The translations under genes and the position numbers were made by a program. Positions 9,011 to 38,927 of a stretch of 64,000 nucleotides of DNA are shown one piece after another (the first letter of the stretch is position 1; every line of letters starts with the position of its first letter). Source of the DNA: Ostrinia nubilalis (lineage: Eukaryota > Arthropoda > Insecta > Lepidoptera > Crambidae); contig NC_087112.1 in assembly GCF_963855985.1 (NCBI RefSeq), forward strand, positions 3,474,501 through 3,538,500, written 5' to 3'. Under the pieces are notes generated by a model, which worked only from the letters and a program-made list of their open reading frames with translations, did no database searches and had not been told where the DNA came from.

Positions 9011-12000
9011 CTTAGATAAGAAGTTATTTTAAAAAGAAAACATAACATTGAGTCAATGATGTATCTTGAAACTGATTTATTCAGTTTTTAGGAACTTTAA
9101 AATTAAGCACAATATAAACTTCCCCTTCACACTGGCTGGTGCAACGCAGCGCAAAATTTAACGAATTTTATTATACAATAAATTACATTATTAGTTTACA
9201 ATCGCATCGCACTGTATAATTCGATTTTATTTGAAACGCCTCTCTCACAGTCAGTCTTTAAAAATAATTTACCAAAACTGAAAGGTTTATACAGTTAACA
9301 ATTTATTCGTCTTTTGGTCTATCTTTTTAACATCAAGTCCCACAGTTTCGGGTATTATTTTTGTATTACAGCTATCTAATGTGTGATACACTTAACACAT
9401 TGAGTGATCTTTTAACACATCAACTAAATTGACTTGGTCTTCAGCTTTGGTAAATTCAGTCCAGACAAACCTGGGAGGCCACACTCAAGTTTATACATCA
9501 CGCTTAGATTCATCGAATTTAATAATTTTACATTAAAGTACAGTTAAATTCAAGTTTTGTTCATTCTATGCCAAATAACGCAAGATTTTTCGGTGGACTA
9601 AATATGTTTCAAATACTGAACCGATCAATACAACGGATTCAATTTTATTTTCTTATTAATCACTAACATAATTATTTTATTTGTGTAAAAATTTGGCACA
9701 TAACGAAATATCTATTTGGCTAAATATTATTAAGAGGCGTACGTAAGTCTCGCACTATTTGGGATAAAATTCACTAGTTCGAAGCAAAATTGAAACTCAA
9801 TCGAACATAAACGACGTCTCTTACTGTTTTAAACCAAACATCTATTAGGGCGCCGTGTCCTTACGTTTCACTCCTCTTAACCACATTATTGGGAACTCTA
9901 TTATCTTGTATTAAGATACAAAAACTGAACATTTCTTGTCCAATTCCCCGTGCTGAGGCGTATGTTCGTAACTAAGGGATTCGAGCGATCAAACGCGATT
10001 CGACGCAGCGCCCTAGTGGATGCAAGCCTTTATTGTAACATAGTGGACTACAATCTTACTTCCAATTCAGTTCACACGGTCAGACCCTCAGATCATAGAA
10101 GGGAATAGATGTGAAACGGGGGCGTGGCGCGTGTCTCCGCGATATGCCCAGAAACGAACATCGCCCGCGACGCCAGTTTAGTCGCGATTCAGTCGTACTG
10201 AGGAAATGTTCTCCGATATTGTTGGATAATGCGTCGTAACGTGCAATAACATAAGTGAAACGAAGAACTACATGAACAATGAAGTCATTTACCACATGTA
10301 AGTATTGCAAATCCATTGGTATTTTGCTTATAAATAAAAAAAACTAAACATTTTTACGAACGAATTCAGTGCCGTGACATTTACTGCGATATCGAAATTA
10401 GCGGTGATAAAAATTCAAACACGTTGTACATTGACGATTTAGTTAGCAACCACTTTATGTCATGCGTAACTACTGCGCAATGTATTTTATTTCTTCCGAT
10501 ATCCACTGACGCGTGAAAATACACAGTACGGCCGCATGTGCCGGTCGTAACATAGTGCAGGGCTCGTGTTCTAATACGGTTTCCTATTATCGATAAATAG
10601 AAGTTAATTATTATTTTCTATTTTCTAATTTTGAATGAAAAAATCATGAGTTGCTTGCGATTTTTAAGTTTTTACAAAAACAATAACAATAGTAGAAGGG
10701 ATTAGTAACTGTCAACTATGTAATTACTATAAGAGCTAGTTGAAAGCCTAATATAGGCATTATTTTTGATAAACATAGGCGGTACGAATTTCGCCATAAT
10801 TAAAAAGTTAATGCGCGATAGTAGTTAATAATAATTACAGTGATCCTGTTATTATTATTAAAGTAAATAATAATATATTACCAATATTGTAAATACTGGT
10901 AAAAATCGCAAGTACCTACTTAACCCATGACTTTTCATACAAACTTTGTCAGTCTATAACTTCTATACTCCATCGATAACGACATTGAGCTTTGGTTGGG
11001 GTAAATTAATATAAGGTAACTTCATTTAGTCCCAATAATTAATTCTGAGTTTTTCGTCCATACAAAATGGAACTGACTCCTTTATGCAAAAATCGTTAAA
11101 GAACATAATAATAACGTATAATAATAAAAAGGTTTTCATACAAGCATTTTTTTAACCAATTTCGAGCCTTGCCCCCAGGATTTAAAGTATCGATATCTTA
11201 TCGACTCCATTTTATCTTTCTTCTCTCTAATTGCTTTTTTCAAAGTGTGCGTCACGTCACGCGGCCATTGATTGGCCATAAGGCACGCCTTCTGGCCAAT
11301 CACAGCACTTTTGAGCCGGTTGCACATGTTGTCGTAGACTCTCAGTCGCTTTGTTTTTACACAGTTGAATGTGTGTGTGGGAGCTGTGGTGGGGGAAATG
11401 TGGGGACACTGGTTCTCGTTGTAGTTACGCGCGACTTCATATCTATTCTCTTTCTATGATCTGAGGTCAGACCCCACGTACTTTACATTATATGGTACAA
11501 GTTATCGATACGACATACGAATATCACAGAGCAAAATAATACTGAACGAGTGAATTTGATGCTAGAGTAAGATCAAATGTTTTTGGAGATTTATATGTAG
11601 TTAAATTAGTTGAACCGGTGATGTGTTGAAAAATAGTAGATCTGCTCGTCTATTCCCGGTTGTTGACACTGAAGATAAGTGGGAAAAATAATCCCGATTG
11701 TCAGCAGTGGCGATGTATAACACATACTTTCCCAGTTGTAGCTACAGGCTTTCTCACCACTGGTGACAAATGAGAAAAAATCGCCAGTGGGGACGTACGA
11801 CAAAAATATTGTCGCAAATGTCACACCATGCATGAACATACGCAAAATAAAAATCAAGTGAGACCGTCTGCGTACCAGAACATATAGCAAATTGTTCGGT
11901 TTTTAAACAAAAAATCTTTATAACAAATATTTGTCTTCAGTGACATAATAAATTACGTTAAATGCCTGAATTCGTCCAAAAACATTTGCTAAATGAGCTA

Positions 12001-13421
12001 TAACAATAATGAATAGTTCCTAGGAAGACGTAGACATGTAATACTACAATGTAGGTTTAACACAAATGCAAATAACAAAGTGGGATTCATTTTAAACTAA
12101 GTTTCAGATACCATTGGACTGCTGTAGGTATTATTTATTATTTTTAGGGTATTGCTATTTGCTACTGAGCTCCTATATTGATAGGAGGTATTGAGAGAAC
12201 TTTTTGATGTTTTATTGTCTTATACAGCTTTGGTCTTTCCGATTAATCTTTAAATAAAATATGAGATAGGTAGAAGACAATTGAGGGATGATAGAAGGGG
12301 GAGTCACAAAAGATCACAATAGGCTAGTTTCCTATATAAGAACTTAGTCCGTCAATTACATTATCAAAAAATATTGCACACGTACATTTTTTGAATGACG
12401 TCATAGGCCTCTTCTTTTGAACTTTGGCGCACTTAATGTCTTTTAATTTTTCATCAGTTTAAAAAAGAAGAATACGTAACGAGTATTTTTTGATAAGTTA
12501 ACCGATGGACTAATTCAAACTCTTGCTTTTTTATCCAGGAAACATCCCTATTGGTTGTAGCGAGGAACACTTTACCGTGAAAACACAATGGCATCTGATT
12601 TGGGTTTACCACAATAACTTAACAACTAAACTCACAAGCCTTAAAAGAAAAGGATTTATTAATAATGAACGTTGTTTTATCATTATTACTATTTCACAAT
12701 AACACTTACTTCCAATATCAGTTTTGAGATCAGTTAGATATATGCGACTAGATTTAAATTAACCATTTTGTCTAAATAATAAGTCCACACAAAAGTATGG
12801 AGTAATTTTTAATCAATAAAATTATAAATAGGTACACTCATAGCGTAATCTATGGTTTCACCGAATAAAATTATAATGGTCATACCAAAAACAATTTGAA
12901 GTAATAATAATAAACACTTTATTTTTCAAATAACTTTCAGCGGCTGGGCCAAAACAATTCACTTTTTAAATACTCAATGTAATTTTGAATAACGTTAAAA
13001 ATTTGGCACGAAAAATTCTCTGAACTCTGTAAAATTCCCTCGTTTTCTAAATTTTATTTATGTTACTAGCTACTGGCACGCAAATGAAGATCAATATTTA
13101 AAAACGAGTACACGCAAGCCCGATTCAAAGTAGTGCGAATTACTACGTTAGTCTCCCGAGCTTACGTGCGACTCTTAAGGAAGCCTAACGATTCGTAAAG
13201 TTAAATTAAAGTGTTCGAATATCGAAACGCCCGCTTAAGCAAACGTCTCATACCACTAAAATCCTGGCAAGACATAATACAACGACCTAAAGCCTGGCGT
13301 ACATTAGGATACCAGATCGAATTATGATCTTAGTGAAAAAACATTTTGTAATTGTTCCCACTTTGGTAAAATCGGCAAAAGAGGTTGATTAGAAGTTAAA
13401 TTTATTGTATTTTAGATACCA
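9011..13421. other. 4.4 kb of repeat-poor non-coding DNA
   Basis: No convincing exon or mobile element recognised on either strand. Base composition is AT-rich throughout. It lies beyond the 3' end of the channel gene (minus strand) and could hold long 3' UTR sequence, enhancers or a non-coding RNA. Confidence 0.4.
11269..11302. promoter_or_regulatory. Inverted pair of CCAAT boxes
   Basis: TGATTGGCCATAAGGC and GCCTTCTGGCCAATCA form a 16-base near-perfect inverted repeat with a 2-base gap, presenting two ATTGG/CCAAT boxes. GTCACGTCACG lies about 20 bases upstream. It could be a promoter element; no transcript is attached to it here. Confidence 0.3.
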
Positions 13422-13619
13422 TTAGTCTGTCGCCATAACAACAATGTTAACAGCATATTGTTGTGTTCCGGCAGTTAGAGGTAAGATAGCCAGTTCCTCC
13501 GTGGTTGAGGATTCCGGGTGAAGCTCGCTTGCACCTTCGGCCTGATCATCACTTACCATCATGTGAGATACAGGCCAAGAGCTTCCTCGTTGTGGATAAA
13601 AAAAATATTGTGGTGCCAT
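13422..13619 (-). CDS. Hypothetical 65-residue ORF
   Basis: Starts MAPQYFFYPQRGSSW, is preceded directly by an in-frame TAA and ends at TAA. Composition is protein-like (ASELHPESSTTEE) but no domain is recognised. It is on the same strand as the channel gene and 3.7 kb beyond its stop. It could be chance, a small gene or an alternative terminal exon. Confidence 0.2.
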   Translation of the reverse strand: MAPQYFFYPQRGSSWPVSHMMVSDDQAEGASELHPESSTTEELAILPLTAGTQQYAVNIVVMATD

Positions 13620-14634
13620 TTAGTGCATAATATACAACACAGTCAAGTTAACTGCGCACCTGGCGAATCGCATTCCAGCGAAGTGCGCAGTTAGCTCAAT
13701 TGAAAGTTACTTAGCATTTCTAGGTAGGTAAGTACTAAATAAACATGTTTCTAATGTAGCCAGGGCAATATGAATATTTACAATGTATGTGTTACATCTT
13801 GCCGCGGTTTGTATGACGTGTATGAGACTCCAAATTTAGAATTTCTCGTTAACGTAACCTATCTACGGCCGATCGAAGCGGCCCCTATACAATATCTACA
13901 AAGAAGCCCGAAGCTCAGTATTGGCGGAGTGGACACAACAATAATAGTGACAACTGTAAACTTATTGAATCTTGTGTAAATGTAATAGGAGCTGATTAGC
14001 ATCAACAAAGTTTTAGATTCGTCAAAATGATGGCTGATTCGACAAAAATGGCTAAGGCTGGCATTTTTGTTCTATTAAGTAATAAATAATTATCTACATC
14101 GAACCAAACCTCACGTTTTTTTTGTGTTTTAGCTAAGTGCTGTGTAATGTCATTTTTAACCGACTTCAACAAAAGGAGGTTCTCAATTCAGTTGGTTACA
14201 TTAAAAAATCGAGAAATCCAACCTTTTACAACTACTGAGTTAAGAAGACATTGGAAAACCCACCAAATTATTGAATTTTAAGGTTCATAAATAGAAGATA
14301 ATATTATCCACTATTATTGTTACATCCACCGCGCTATCGAGATAATAAAAAACGCAACTATCCACCTACGTGTAAAAGCTATAACTTCAAAGTCTACAGC
14401 AAATTGTAAAAGACTAATTTAATTAATTGGCCCATTTATAAGTTTCGTCCTAACACTAACCTAGGTCGCGCAGTCGGTGGCCTCACCGCGAGCGGGGCGG
14501 TCCATGTACGGCCGCGGCTTGACTGAGCGCTGGCGACGGTTTACGACTACAATCTGTCATGCCTTTGATTTATGTGAAAATCGCCAATGCCAATTTAATG
14601 TGGTAGATATCTTCAGGTCAGGTTTCACAATTAA

Positions 14635-14854
14635 GGCCCGGTTTTTTGATTCGTAGTTAAAATAACCAATAGTCAAATTTGACAGATGTCAAATGACAAG
14701 TGGTTAAATATCACAAAAAAATGTTTTTCGAACAATGGTTAGCTTGACTTTTAGTACATTTTTTAAACTATTATTTAACATTTTGTTAATATTTAACCAT
14801 TAGTAGCAAAATTTAACAATTTGTTATTTTAACTATGAATCAAAAAACTGGGCC
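14635..14854. mobile_element. MITE with 3-bp TAA target duplication (PIF/Harbinger-like)
   Basis: GGCCCGGTTTTTTGATTC and GAATCAAAAAACTGGGCC form the ends. TAA lies at 14632-14634 and 14855-14857. Inner arms pair through AGTTAAAATAAC and GTTATTTTAACT. Confidence 0.8.
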
Positions 14855-15012
14855 TAAGTATTTCAAAGATGTGATTTCAACTGTAATTGATCGTAATAAG
14901 GTTTAAAATCAATTGAAGAAATGTTTAGTTTAGTTCCAAGTTGATGGACTGGCAGGCAGTACAGGCAACAATACTGTATTTTGTAAACACATGAGAATTT
15001 GACGAGACTATA

Positions 15013-16149
15013 CAGGGTGACTGGAACTCAACCCGCCATAGCTAATACGCGTATAGAGGAGGTCATTTGCTAATTATTGAACCTTACTTTCCATGTCTAA
15101 AGTCTTATAGTTTAGGAGATATGACAATTTTTATACTTTTTTCAGATTTTTCCGAAATTTGACCTAAAAACTGCTCAAATTTTTTTTCTCGCGTAATTTC
15201 AACAGTTTTTTTTATTAGATATTAATATCGAATATGTCTTTATTCAAATAAAATAGATTTCTGATCCAGATAATGATTGAATAACTAGTTACGAGCCGCC
15301 AAAGTCTAACAAAAGTACAAACCACGAAAAAAAATTGTACTTCGAATTCGATTTAAAAAAAAACTAATGGTGATAATGGATTGCCAATAATCTTAAAAAT
15401 ATCTCTAGCTTCTCTTCTTTCCAATGATATATCACACGTTGTAATTAGATATTGAAATTAGTCAAAAATTCAAAGTTTATGGAAGAAAATGGAGTAATAA
15501 TACAAAAATTATCCATACAAAGTTGAGTTTGAATTTTTTTTAAATCTTTTCTTCATAATGTGATTATTATTTTAAATTAATTTTTCAAAAAACACACAAA
15601 AATAGTTATGAAAAGGAGTATAGCAGAAAATATGAGATGTTTGAAGAAACTTTGTATGGATAATTTTCGTATTATTACTCCATTTTCTTCCATAAACTTT
15701 GAATTTTTAATAAATTTCAATATCTACTTACTACGTATGATATATCATTGGAAAGAAGAGAAGGTAAAGATATTTTTAAGATCATTGGCAATCCATTATC
15801 ACCATTAGTTTTTTTATAAATCGAATTCGAACTTGAATTTTTTATCGTGGTTTATACTTTTGTTAAACTTTGGCGGCTCGTAACTAGTTATTCAATCATT
15901 ATCTGGATCTGAAATTTGTTTTATTTGACTAAAGGTTTATTCGATATTAGTATCAAACAAAAAAATCAGTTAAAATCATGCGAGAAAAAAAAATTAAGCA
16001 GTTTTTAGGTCAAATTTCGGAAAAAGTATGAAAATTGACATATCTCCTAAACTATGAAACTTTAGTCATAGAAAGTAAGGTTCAATAATTAGCAAATGAC
16101 CTCCTCTATACGCGTATTAGCTATGGCGGGTTCAGTTCCAGTCACCCTG
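15013..16149. mobile_element. 1.1-kb fold-back element, TA target site
   Basis: Starts CAGGGTGACTGGAACT and ends AGTTCCAGTCACCCTG, with TA on each side. The arms are reverse complements for roughly 560 bases each, so nearly the whole element is one diverged palindrome. The small ORF inside an arm is not considered a gene. Confidence 0.85.
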
Positions 16150-16247
16150 TATTTTGATTCTCAAGATTAAGAAAAGTAGGCGTGGCCTAAGATATTATTA
16201 CCATATAAGGCTGTGTTTAATAATATGTATCTCTCTGTTTGTAATTC

Positions 16248-16434
16248 AATGAGGGTTTTCGCGTATGAAAGATCCGCTAGATGGCGGGACGTGGATGTGG
16301 GGTCTGACTGCTGCGTGATTGGTGGATTTTGATATATCTGTCAATGTCATGTCAAAAATAACCAATCATGCAGCATTTGGACCTTGCGTCTACGTATTGC
16401 CATCTGGCGGATTTCTGACGCGAAAACCCTCATT
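16248..16434. mobile_element. MITE with AATGAGGGT ends (second copy)
   Basis: Same family and near-identical centre as 8706-8894, including GGACGTGGATGTNGGGTCTG. Confidence 0.8.
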
Positions 16435-17130
16435 AAGATCAGACTTAATTGTAGGTATTAGATAGGCAATAACATCGCATTTGTCACATAAACCAACGGC
16501 TTAGGCAGTAGACCGATCGCTCAGGGCTCTCAGTGGTCCAGCGGTCCGGGACTACAATAGGGCAGTCCATAGCTCGATCGGTAGGTAGTCTGTTCTCTGT
16601 TGAGTACTGTAGTGAGTCTTCACTGGCTAGCGGTTATGGTTGCCAGGCGATTAATACCTGTCAGCTTGCATGGATAGATTTGATTTTATGATTTGTTTTA
16701 ATAATTAAATTCAACCAATGATGAAGTTTGAACAAGAATGCTACGGATTTTGGTTAGGTTTTATTTTGGATGTATTACCGATCCATTTATTTAACTTTTT
16801 CACGCACTCGTGACAGATTGAATTCTCATTATGTGAATTCTTTTTTCAGATTCAGGATTTTGATGAAGATCCTTAATTACATCGTAATCTAAATATCCGA
16901 TTGAACAATCAGGTATCCGAATTTTCGGTTTCAAGGCCTGGCAACCCTAATCACTTTGCTCTTCGTACACTATTTACAGGGGTGAGCAAAATACGGCCTG
17001 CGTAGGGCTTTAATCCAGCCAACGATTTTTGTAGGAGTATTATTCTATCAACATAGGTTTGAGATTGAACTGACTTTTAATATGGACCAGACTATAGTCT
17101 GTCATCAAGTTCATATTCAGTAGCTTTATC
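16435..17130. other. DNA downstream of the channel gene
   Basis: No exon seen. Minus-strand AATAAA motifs lie at 16791-16786 and near 16763, about 530-560 bases after the channel stop codon, and are candidate poly(A) signals. Confidence 0.35.
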
Positions 17131-17246
17131 ATGAGTTTACACGAAACGCCTAAAAAAAATTATGACGATTTTAGTCCTTGAGAGTAACCGTTAGGGGCGC
17201 TGTACAATCACTTAGGAGCACGCCTAATGTAAACTCACGGTAAGCA
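17131..17246. mobile_element. Degraded MITE of the CTTAGTGTGAG family
   Basis: Contains TGAGTTTAC, GTTAGGGGCGCTGTACA and GTAAACTCAC, matching 38561-38726 and the outer element at 54558-55290. It sits within the probable 3' UTR of the channel. Confidence 0.55.
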
Positions 17247-17325
17247 CACAGAAATACGAACTAAATACTGTCCCATTCGTCGGCTAGATTTGGCCCCGAA
17301 AACTTTTAAAATACCCACCCCTATA

Positions 17326-34400
<17,075 letters not shown>

Positions 34401-35828
34401 AATATTTAATTATCTGCAAAGCTGTACATATCCTAAAAATAACATCGTGCTTCTTGTCCGCATTCACGTCCATAGGTCAACGCACACGCCACCGTACGTA
34501 ACTGGGTCAAATGTTATGACGATTATTTTTAATGAAAACAGCTAGAGTATCGTTCCTAATTACTTCTATTACGACATGGAAGGTCACAACTAGAAAATAA
34601 ACGGCAGAATGAGATTAAATTTAATTAATTTCCAGTTTCTATCCTATGCGGTATTCTGTCACGCACCACCTAGTTTTTTGTCCTGCCGATCACTCGCACA
34701 CTTAAATTGTCCATTACGGGGGAATAGTTATCTCACTATCATCTTGATAAAACAATATTACATGATTTACATAATTGCATTTGTTAAAAATAACAAAAAA
34801 TATTATCAGTGAACAGTTTTCCTGCACTTCCTTGACCTGGCTTTGTGTTGCAAGGTTAAAAAAACACCCTGTGACGTAAATTCATTTTCAGTCACAGATT
34901 AAATACATGCATAAGATGAATTTTTGTAGAGTAGCTATCAAGATAAGTAATTTCATCTGATAATACACACTTATTTAGAATGTAGAATACAAGTTTACCA
35001 TTCAAAGTATCTAAGATTTCAATATTTTATGTCATACAAATGTTCCATAATATGGCAGCACTGAATTCTGCAGAAAAAGCAGGGTGGTTTCGTGGTGTTT
35101 ACTCTCAGTTCTAAAGGCTGTGGATAGAGGGCATTAAAACCACATTATGATTATGCTGTCTGTTGCAGGAAGATTCTGGGTGGTTCTGGTACTATCTCGA
35201 ATCATCTCGAATTCATTGGATCTTATTATTGTATGAAATTAGCTATTTTACTAAGACGATATAACACTAGAAGCCCTCCTGCCCTTTATCAGTGTAATAG
35301 AGATTAAATTAGATAAGTATGATCAGTATACTGCGGGTTGTCAGTAAGAGATCGCTTCCTAGGGATAAGACCGCAAGAAATAACTCTTAGAAAAAAATCC
35401 ATTGTTTATTCTTAATATCTTACTGACGGTATTTTTAAGTAAATAAATAAATAAATAAATAAAAAATGTATTTATTGCCTTCGAACCATTAGACATAGGT
35501 AGGTACAGGTAGTTAGACTTACAACTAATAAGTACACTGAAGGCAAGTAAGGTAGACTTTAGAGCCAAGCTGTACCTATGTAGGTAGCGGACGTTACTCC
35601 TCAACGGGTTATATGACTGGCTGGGCTACTGGACTGAAAGGACTGATGCCTCTCCTTATTGTTTCATGTAATTTTCCCAGTAAGTATTCATAATTACAAG
35701 TCCTCCGTTAGAGAGTAGGTTAAGAGAACCTCACAGGTAAAAGGGTCAAGAGCTAGGAAAACCCTCCATCGTTTCATGTTTTCTTAGATAGAATTTACCT
35801 ACTTACTATTTTACATCTACTTAGGTCA
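34401..35828. other. Intergenic DNA with a microsatellite
   Basis: (AAAT)n at about 35442-35466. No gene recognised. Confidence 0.4.
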
Positions 35829-36060
35829 TCAGTCAGAAAGTTGACAGGTTCGGAGGCCCTCACAGGCAAAAGGGCCTGGCTGGCTAGAGCTACCACTATA
35901 TGGCTCATCCGACAACCTAATAACTACAGCATCGGGAAGTTCTTTGGTTGACGATCTTACGGGACTATTCCCACCTCTCGTTCCCACCGCTGCAACTGCT
36001 GTGTAGCCAGGATCTACAGCTTGACCGCCAAAAACCCAACCAGTGAAGGTCAAGTTTATC
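35829..36060 (-). mobile_element. Possible LINE-derived fragment
   Basis: A 74-codon minus-strand frame (GWVFGGQAVDPGYTAVAAVG) next to a LINE-type tail suggests non-LTR debris. No domain is recognised. Confidence 0.3.
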
Positions 36061-36158
36061 CCGGGGAAAAGTTAAACTGTCATTGGACCCGCAACGAAAT
36101 TAATCAGAATAACATAGAAGGAGGAGTTCGAAGTTCTTAGTGGTCGACGATCTTAGCC

Positions 36159-36257
36159 TGCCCTGTAACGCCCCTGGGTATGCGGGTGTCTATGGGCGAC
36201 GGTAATCACTTACCGTCAGGTGATCAGTCTGCTCGTTTGCCTTCTGTCACATAAAAA
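36159..36257. mobile_element. LINE/SINE 3' tail ending in poly(A)
   Basis: TAACGCCCCTGGGTATGCGG through ATCAGTCTGCTCGTTTGCC then A12. Same family as 37864-37975. Confidence 0.7.
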
Positions 36258-36267
36258 AAAAAAAGCC

Positions 36268-36446
36268 TAGACGCAGACCACCGACTTTTAGTTGGCCAAT
36301 AGTTGAGCCCGATTCTATTTTGTACGAAGAATCGGCCGATACCAAATCGGTGTAATGTGCGCTCTTTCATACACGTCCATGTCGTCCATACTGAGTAACA
36401 GCCCGATCCAACTATCGGCCAACTAAAAATCGGTGGTCTGCGCCTA
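36268..36446. mobile_element. MITE with about 45-base terminal inverted repeats
   Basis: ACGCAGACCACCGACTTTTA and GTTGGCCAATAGTTG pair with CAACTATCGGCCAAC and AAAAATCGGTGGTCTGCG. It abuts the poly(A) of the preceding tail. Confidence 0.7.
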
Positions 36447-36689
36447 AACTTAAGAATAATCTCCAGATTATCTACGGCCAATGTTAGATCTATCTGTGGT
36501 AGGTATAGGATAGGTAAGTACATACAAACTGCAATAGGGCCGAGAGCGGCTGCGCGTGCGCGTCTATCCAGGCCGTGAAATGAAAGCCGCGCAGGGCTAC
36601 TTTCACGGCTTCTTCATGCAGTTCATAGTGTGACAACTGTGACAATTATCATTTTTGTGTGACATACCAGCTGTCTAAGATGTATAGAG

Positions 36690-37398
36690 TAGAGATGAAA
36701 CGGATAGTTGTTTGGCCGGATACCGGATACCGGATATCCGGCCAGCTGCTAGGCCGGATAGCCGGATATCCGGCGGCCGGATAGTTGGCCCATTGTCTCG
36801 TTGCATGTCGTGACGAGTTTAGCGCCGCACAGGTGCTTCGAACGCTATCAGTGGGTCTAATAGTAGACTAGACTAGTCACACTTTTCTAAAATCGAATCA
36901 GTCCGAATAAAATGTCAGATTTTGCCACTTGTCTAGGGGGCAGATCAATTTGGGCGATTTCGGTTGCCATCGTGAGTGTGTGATTGAATAGCGAAAATTA
37001 AATTAGTTCACTTGCATCATGACATTAGACCATCAGTGAACCAAAGATCGCATATTTTACTTGGCAATATTTCGACTTAACGGATACATATTTACTATTT
37101 ATGTATTCGTCATTAGAGTGAATAGCCCAGAAAACGAAATTAGTTTTTTTAAAGGCCTTAATATGGCTTTTTGTAACTTTTTGGACTTTAAATAAAAGCC
37201 GTCATTATTATAAGCCATTTTATTGATGTTTACTTCAAAGATTAATGTATTTCATTTTATTAATAGGAAATTGTCGTAGTTTTTTAATATCCGGTATCCG
37301 GCCGGATAGTGAGTTACTATCCGGTATCCGGCCGGATAGTAAATTATGGCCGGATATCCGGCCTACCGGATAGTTACCGGATATCCGTTTCATCTCTA
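36690..37398. mobile_element. 709-bp hAT-type element, 8-bp duplication GTATAGAG
   Basis: TAGAGATGAAACGGATA ends as inverted repeats, with GTATAGAG at 36682-36689 and 37399-37406. Both subterminal regions are packed with CCGGATATCCGG palindromes, which may be transposase-binding sites. No transposase ORF, so non-autonomous. Confidence 0.85.
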
Positions 37399-37406
37399 GT
37401 ATAGAG

Positions 37407-37863
37407 CTTCTGAAGGTTTTTCGTTTCCTATAATTAAATACTTTAACGCATTATTACGCATCAGACTTTTCATAAAATTAACGTACTTAAGATCTTCTCA
37501 CTTCTCTGCACGAAAGCAGAGTTTTGGGTCTGCTCCTGTCTGTAGGAAAAAATGTAGGTAAGTATATCTTTAGCTATCTTTTAACTTGGAACAAATACTG
37601 GCGGTATACTTTATACGTATGTTCAAATTGGATGTCTAGGTTGATATGAATATAACTCTTATCACCTTCGTCTCTGTCATTAGGTTTTCGGCTTGACTGC
37701 AGCAGTCCTACAGTACCTACCTACATTTATTATCAAGGATTCTGGTATACCTTTGAACTAGTCCAAAGTATTTATTTTCAAATTCTTAAACCTTTGAGAG
37801 GTAGAGGTGATACGACCTGCAAGCTTTCAAGAGGAGAGCGTATCTAGCGTATCTTTACCTTAA
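37407..37863. other. Intergenic DNA
   Basis: Nothing recognised. Confidence 0.4.
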
Positions 37864-37975
37864 AGGCCGGCAACGCACCTGTAACGCCCCTGGGTCTGCG
37901 GGTGTCTATGGGCGACGGTAATCACTTACCATCAGGTGATCCGTCTGCTCGTTTGCCTCCTGTCACATAAAAAAA
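37864..37975. mobile_element. LINE/SINE 3' tail, second copy
   Basis: GGCCGGCAACGCACCTGTAA through ACCATCAGGTGATCCGTC to a poly(A) run. A G/A-rich low-complexity patch follows at 38080-38117. Confidence 0.7.
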
Positions 37976-38560
37976 AAAGGTAAGAACCGCTCTATACAGT
38001 TCAACACGCGCAGTGTCATAAAATTGAGATGCAAAGCGGACAGACCAAAGTCTGGTGCACCGTGGAGGGGACGTCTGCGCTAGTAGAGGGGGGAAGGGGG
38101 GAAGGGGAGAGGGGAGGTGCACTAGACCTTTCTCTCAAGTTCTGGGTCAAGCGTTTATGTAAGTTATGTTTACATCTCATGCGCATACGTTTTTTATTAT
38201 TCAGTTAGCATTGATTTGCGGGTCAAGATGATGAATTATGATGAATTCTGAGAATAGTAATTTGGATATATTTAGCTTTATGTGAGATAAAGCCAGGTAT
38301 TTCCTGTTCAAGTGTACTTTATGAGAGATGGTTTGTATGCGTTTAGAAAGGTTTGGGTAACTGATTTTTAGGAGTTAAGATTAACTGCGTTTTATGATTC
38401 GGAAACTTGGTCAAGAAAGAAAGGCTTCAGCTGTACGTAAGAATTCATTCGTTTCAGCCAACTAATGTTGATTGAATGACCACTTTTCACGCAAATAAAC
38501 TGATTTGATTTTGACTTCTGCTCCAAGGATTTCGGGACGACAAAAAGACGGAACAGAGAG

Positions 38561-38726
38561 CTTAGTGTGAGTTATCAAAAGTCCTCACTAGTGAGCGCGT
38601 AAAAAATGACATTTAATGTATGACGGATTGTACAGCGCCCCTAGCGGAAACTTTCAAGAACTAAAATTTTCATATATTTTATTAACGCGCTCACTAGTGG
38701 GAAGTTTGATGTAAACTCACACTAAG
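38561..38726. mobile_element. MITE of the CTTAGTGTGAG family
   Basis: CTTAGTGTGAGTT and GATGTAAACTCACACTAAG at the ends, with ACTAGTGAGCGCG and CGCGCTCACTAGT pairing inside. Confidence 0.75.
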
Positions 38727-38810
38727 ACCTTAGATCAGTTATTGCTACCACTGCAACTCTTTGTAGGGTAAGTATATCCAGGATTTACACCTTGGCACTC
38801 ATTGTTCGTA

Positions 38811-38927
38811 AAGGTAGCAGGGAAGCGCTGGACGCAGGCCGCTACCAATCGATCAACGTGGAAAGCATTGGGGGAGGCCTATATTCAGCAGTGGACGTCC
38901 TATGGCTGAAATGATGATGATGATGAC
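38811..38927 (+). mobile_element. RTE-type LINE 3' end with (ATG)n tail
   Basis: GTAGCAGGGAAGCGCTGGAC through GGGGGAGGCCTATATTCAGC to ATGATGATGATGATGA. Confidence 0.8.

Noticed and set aside
13650..13692. Short hairpin AACTGCGCAC ... GTGCGCAGTT
   Set aside because: Ten-base stem with no repeat partner or transcript evidence; could be chance.
15608..15808. 66-codon ORF
   Set aside because: Lies in an arm of a fold-back element and has no domain or codon bias.
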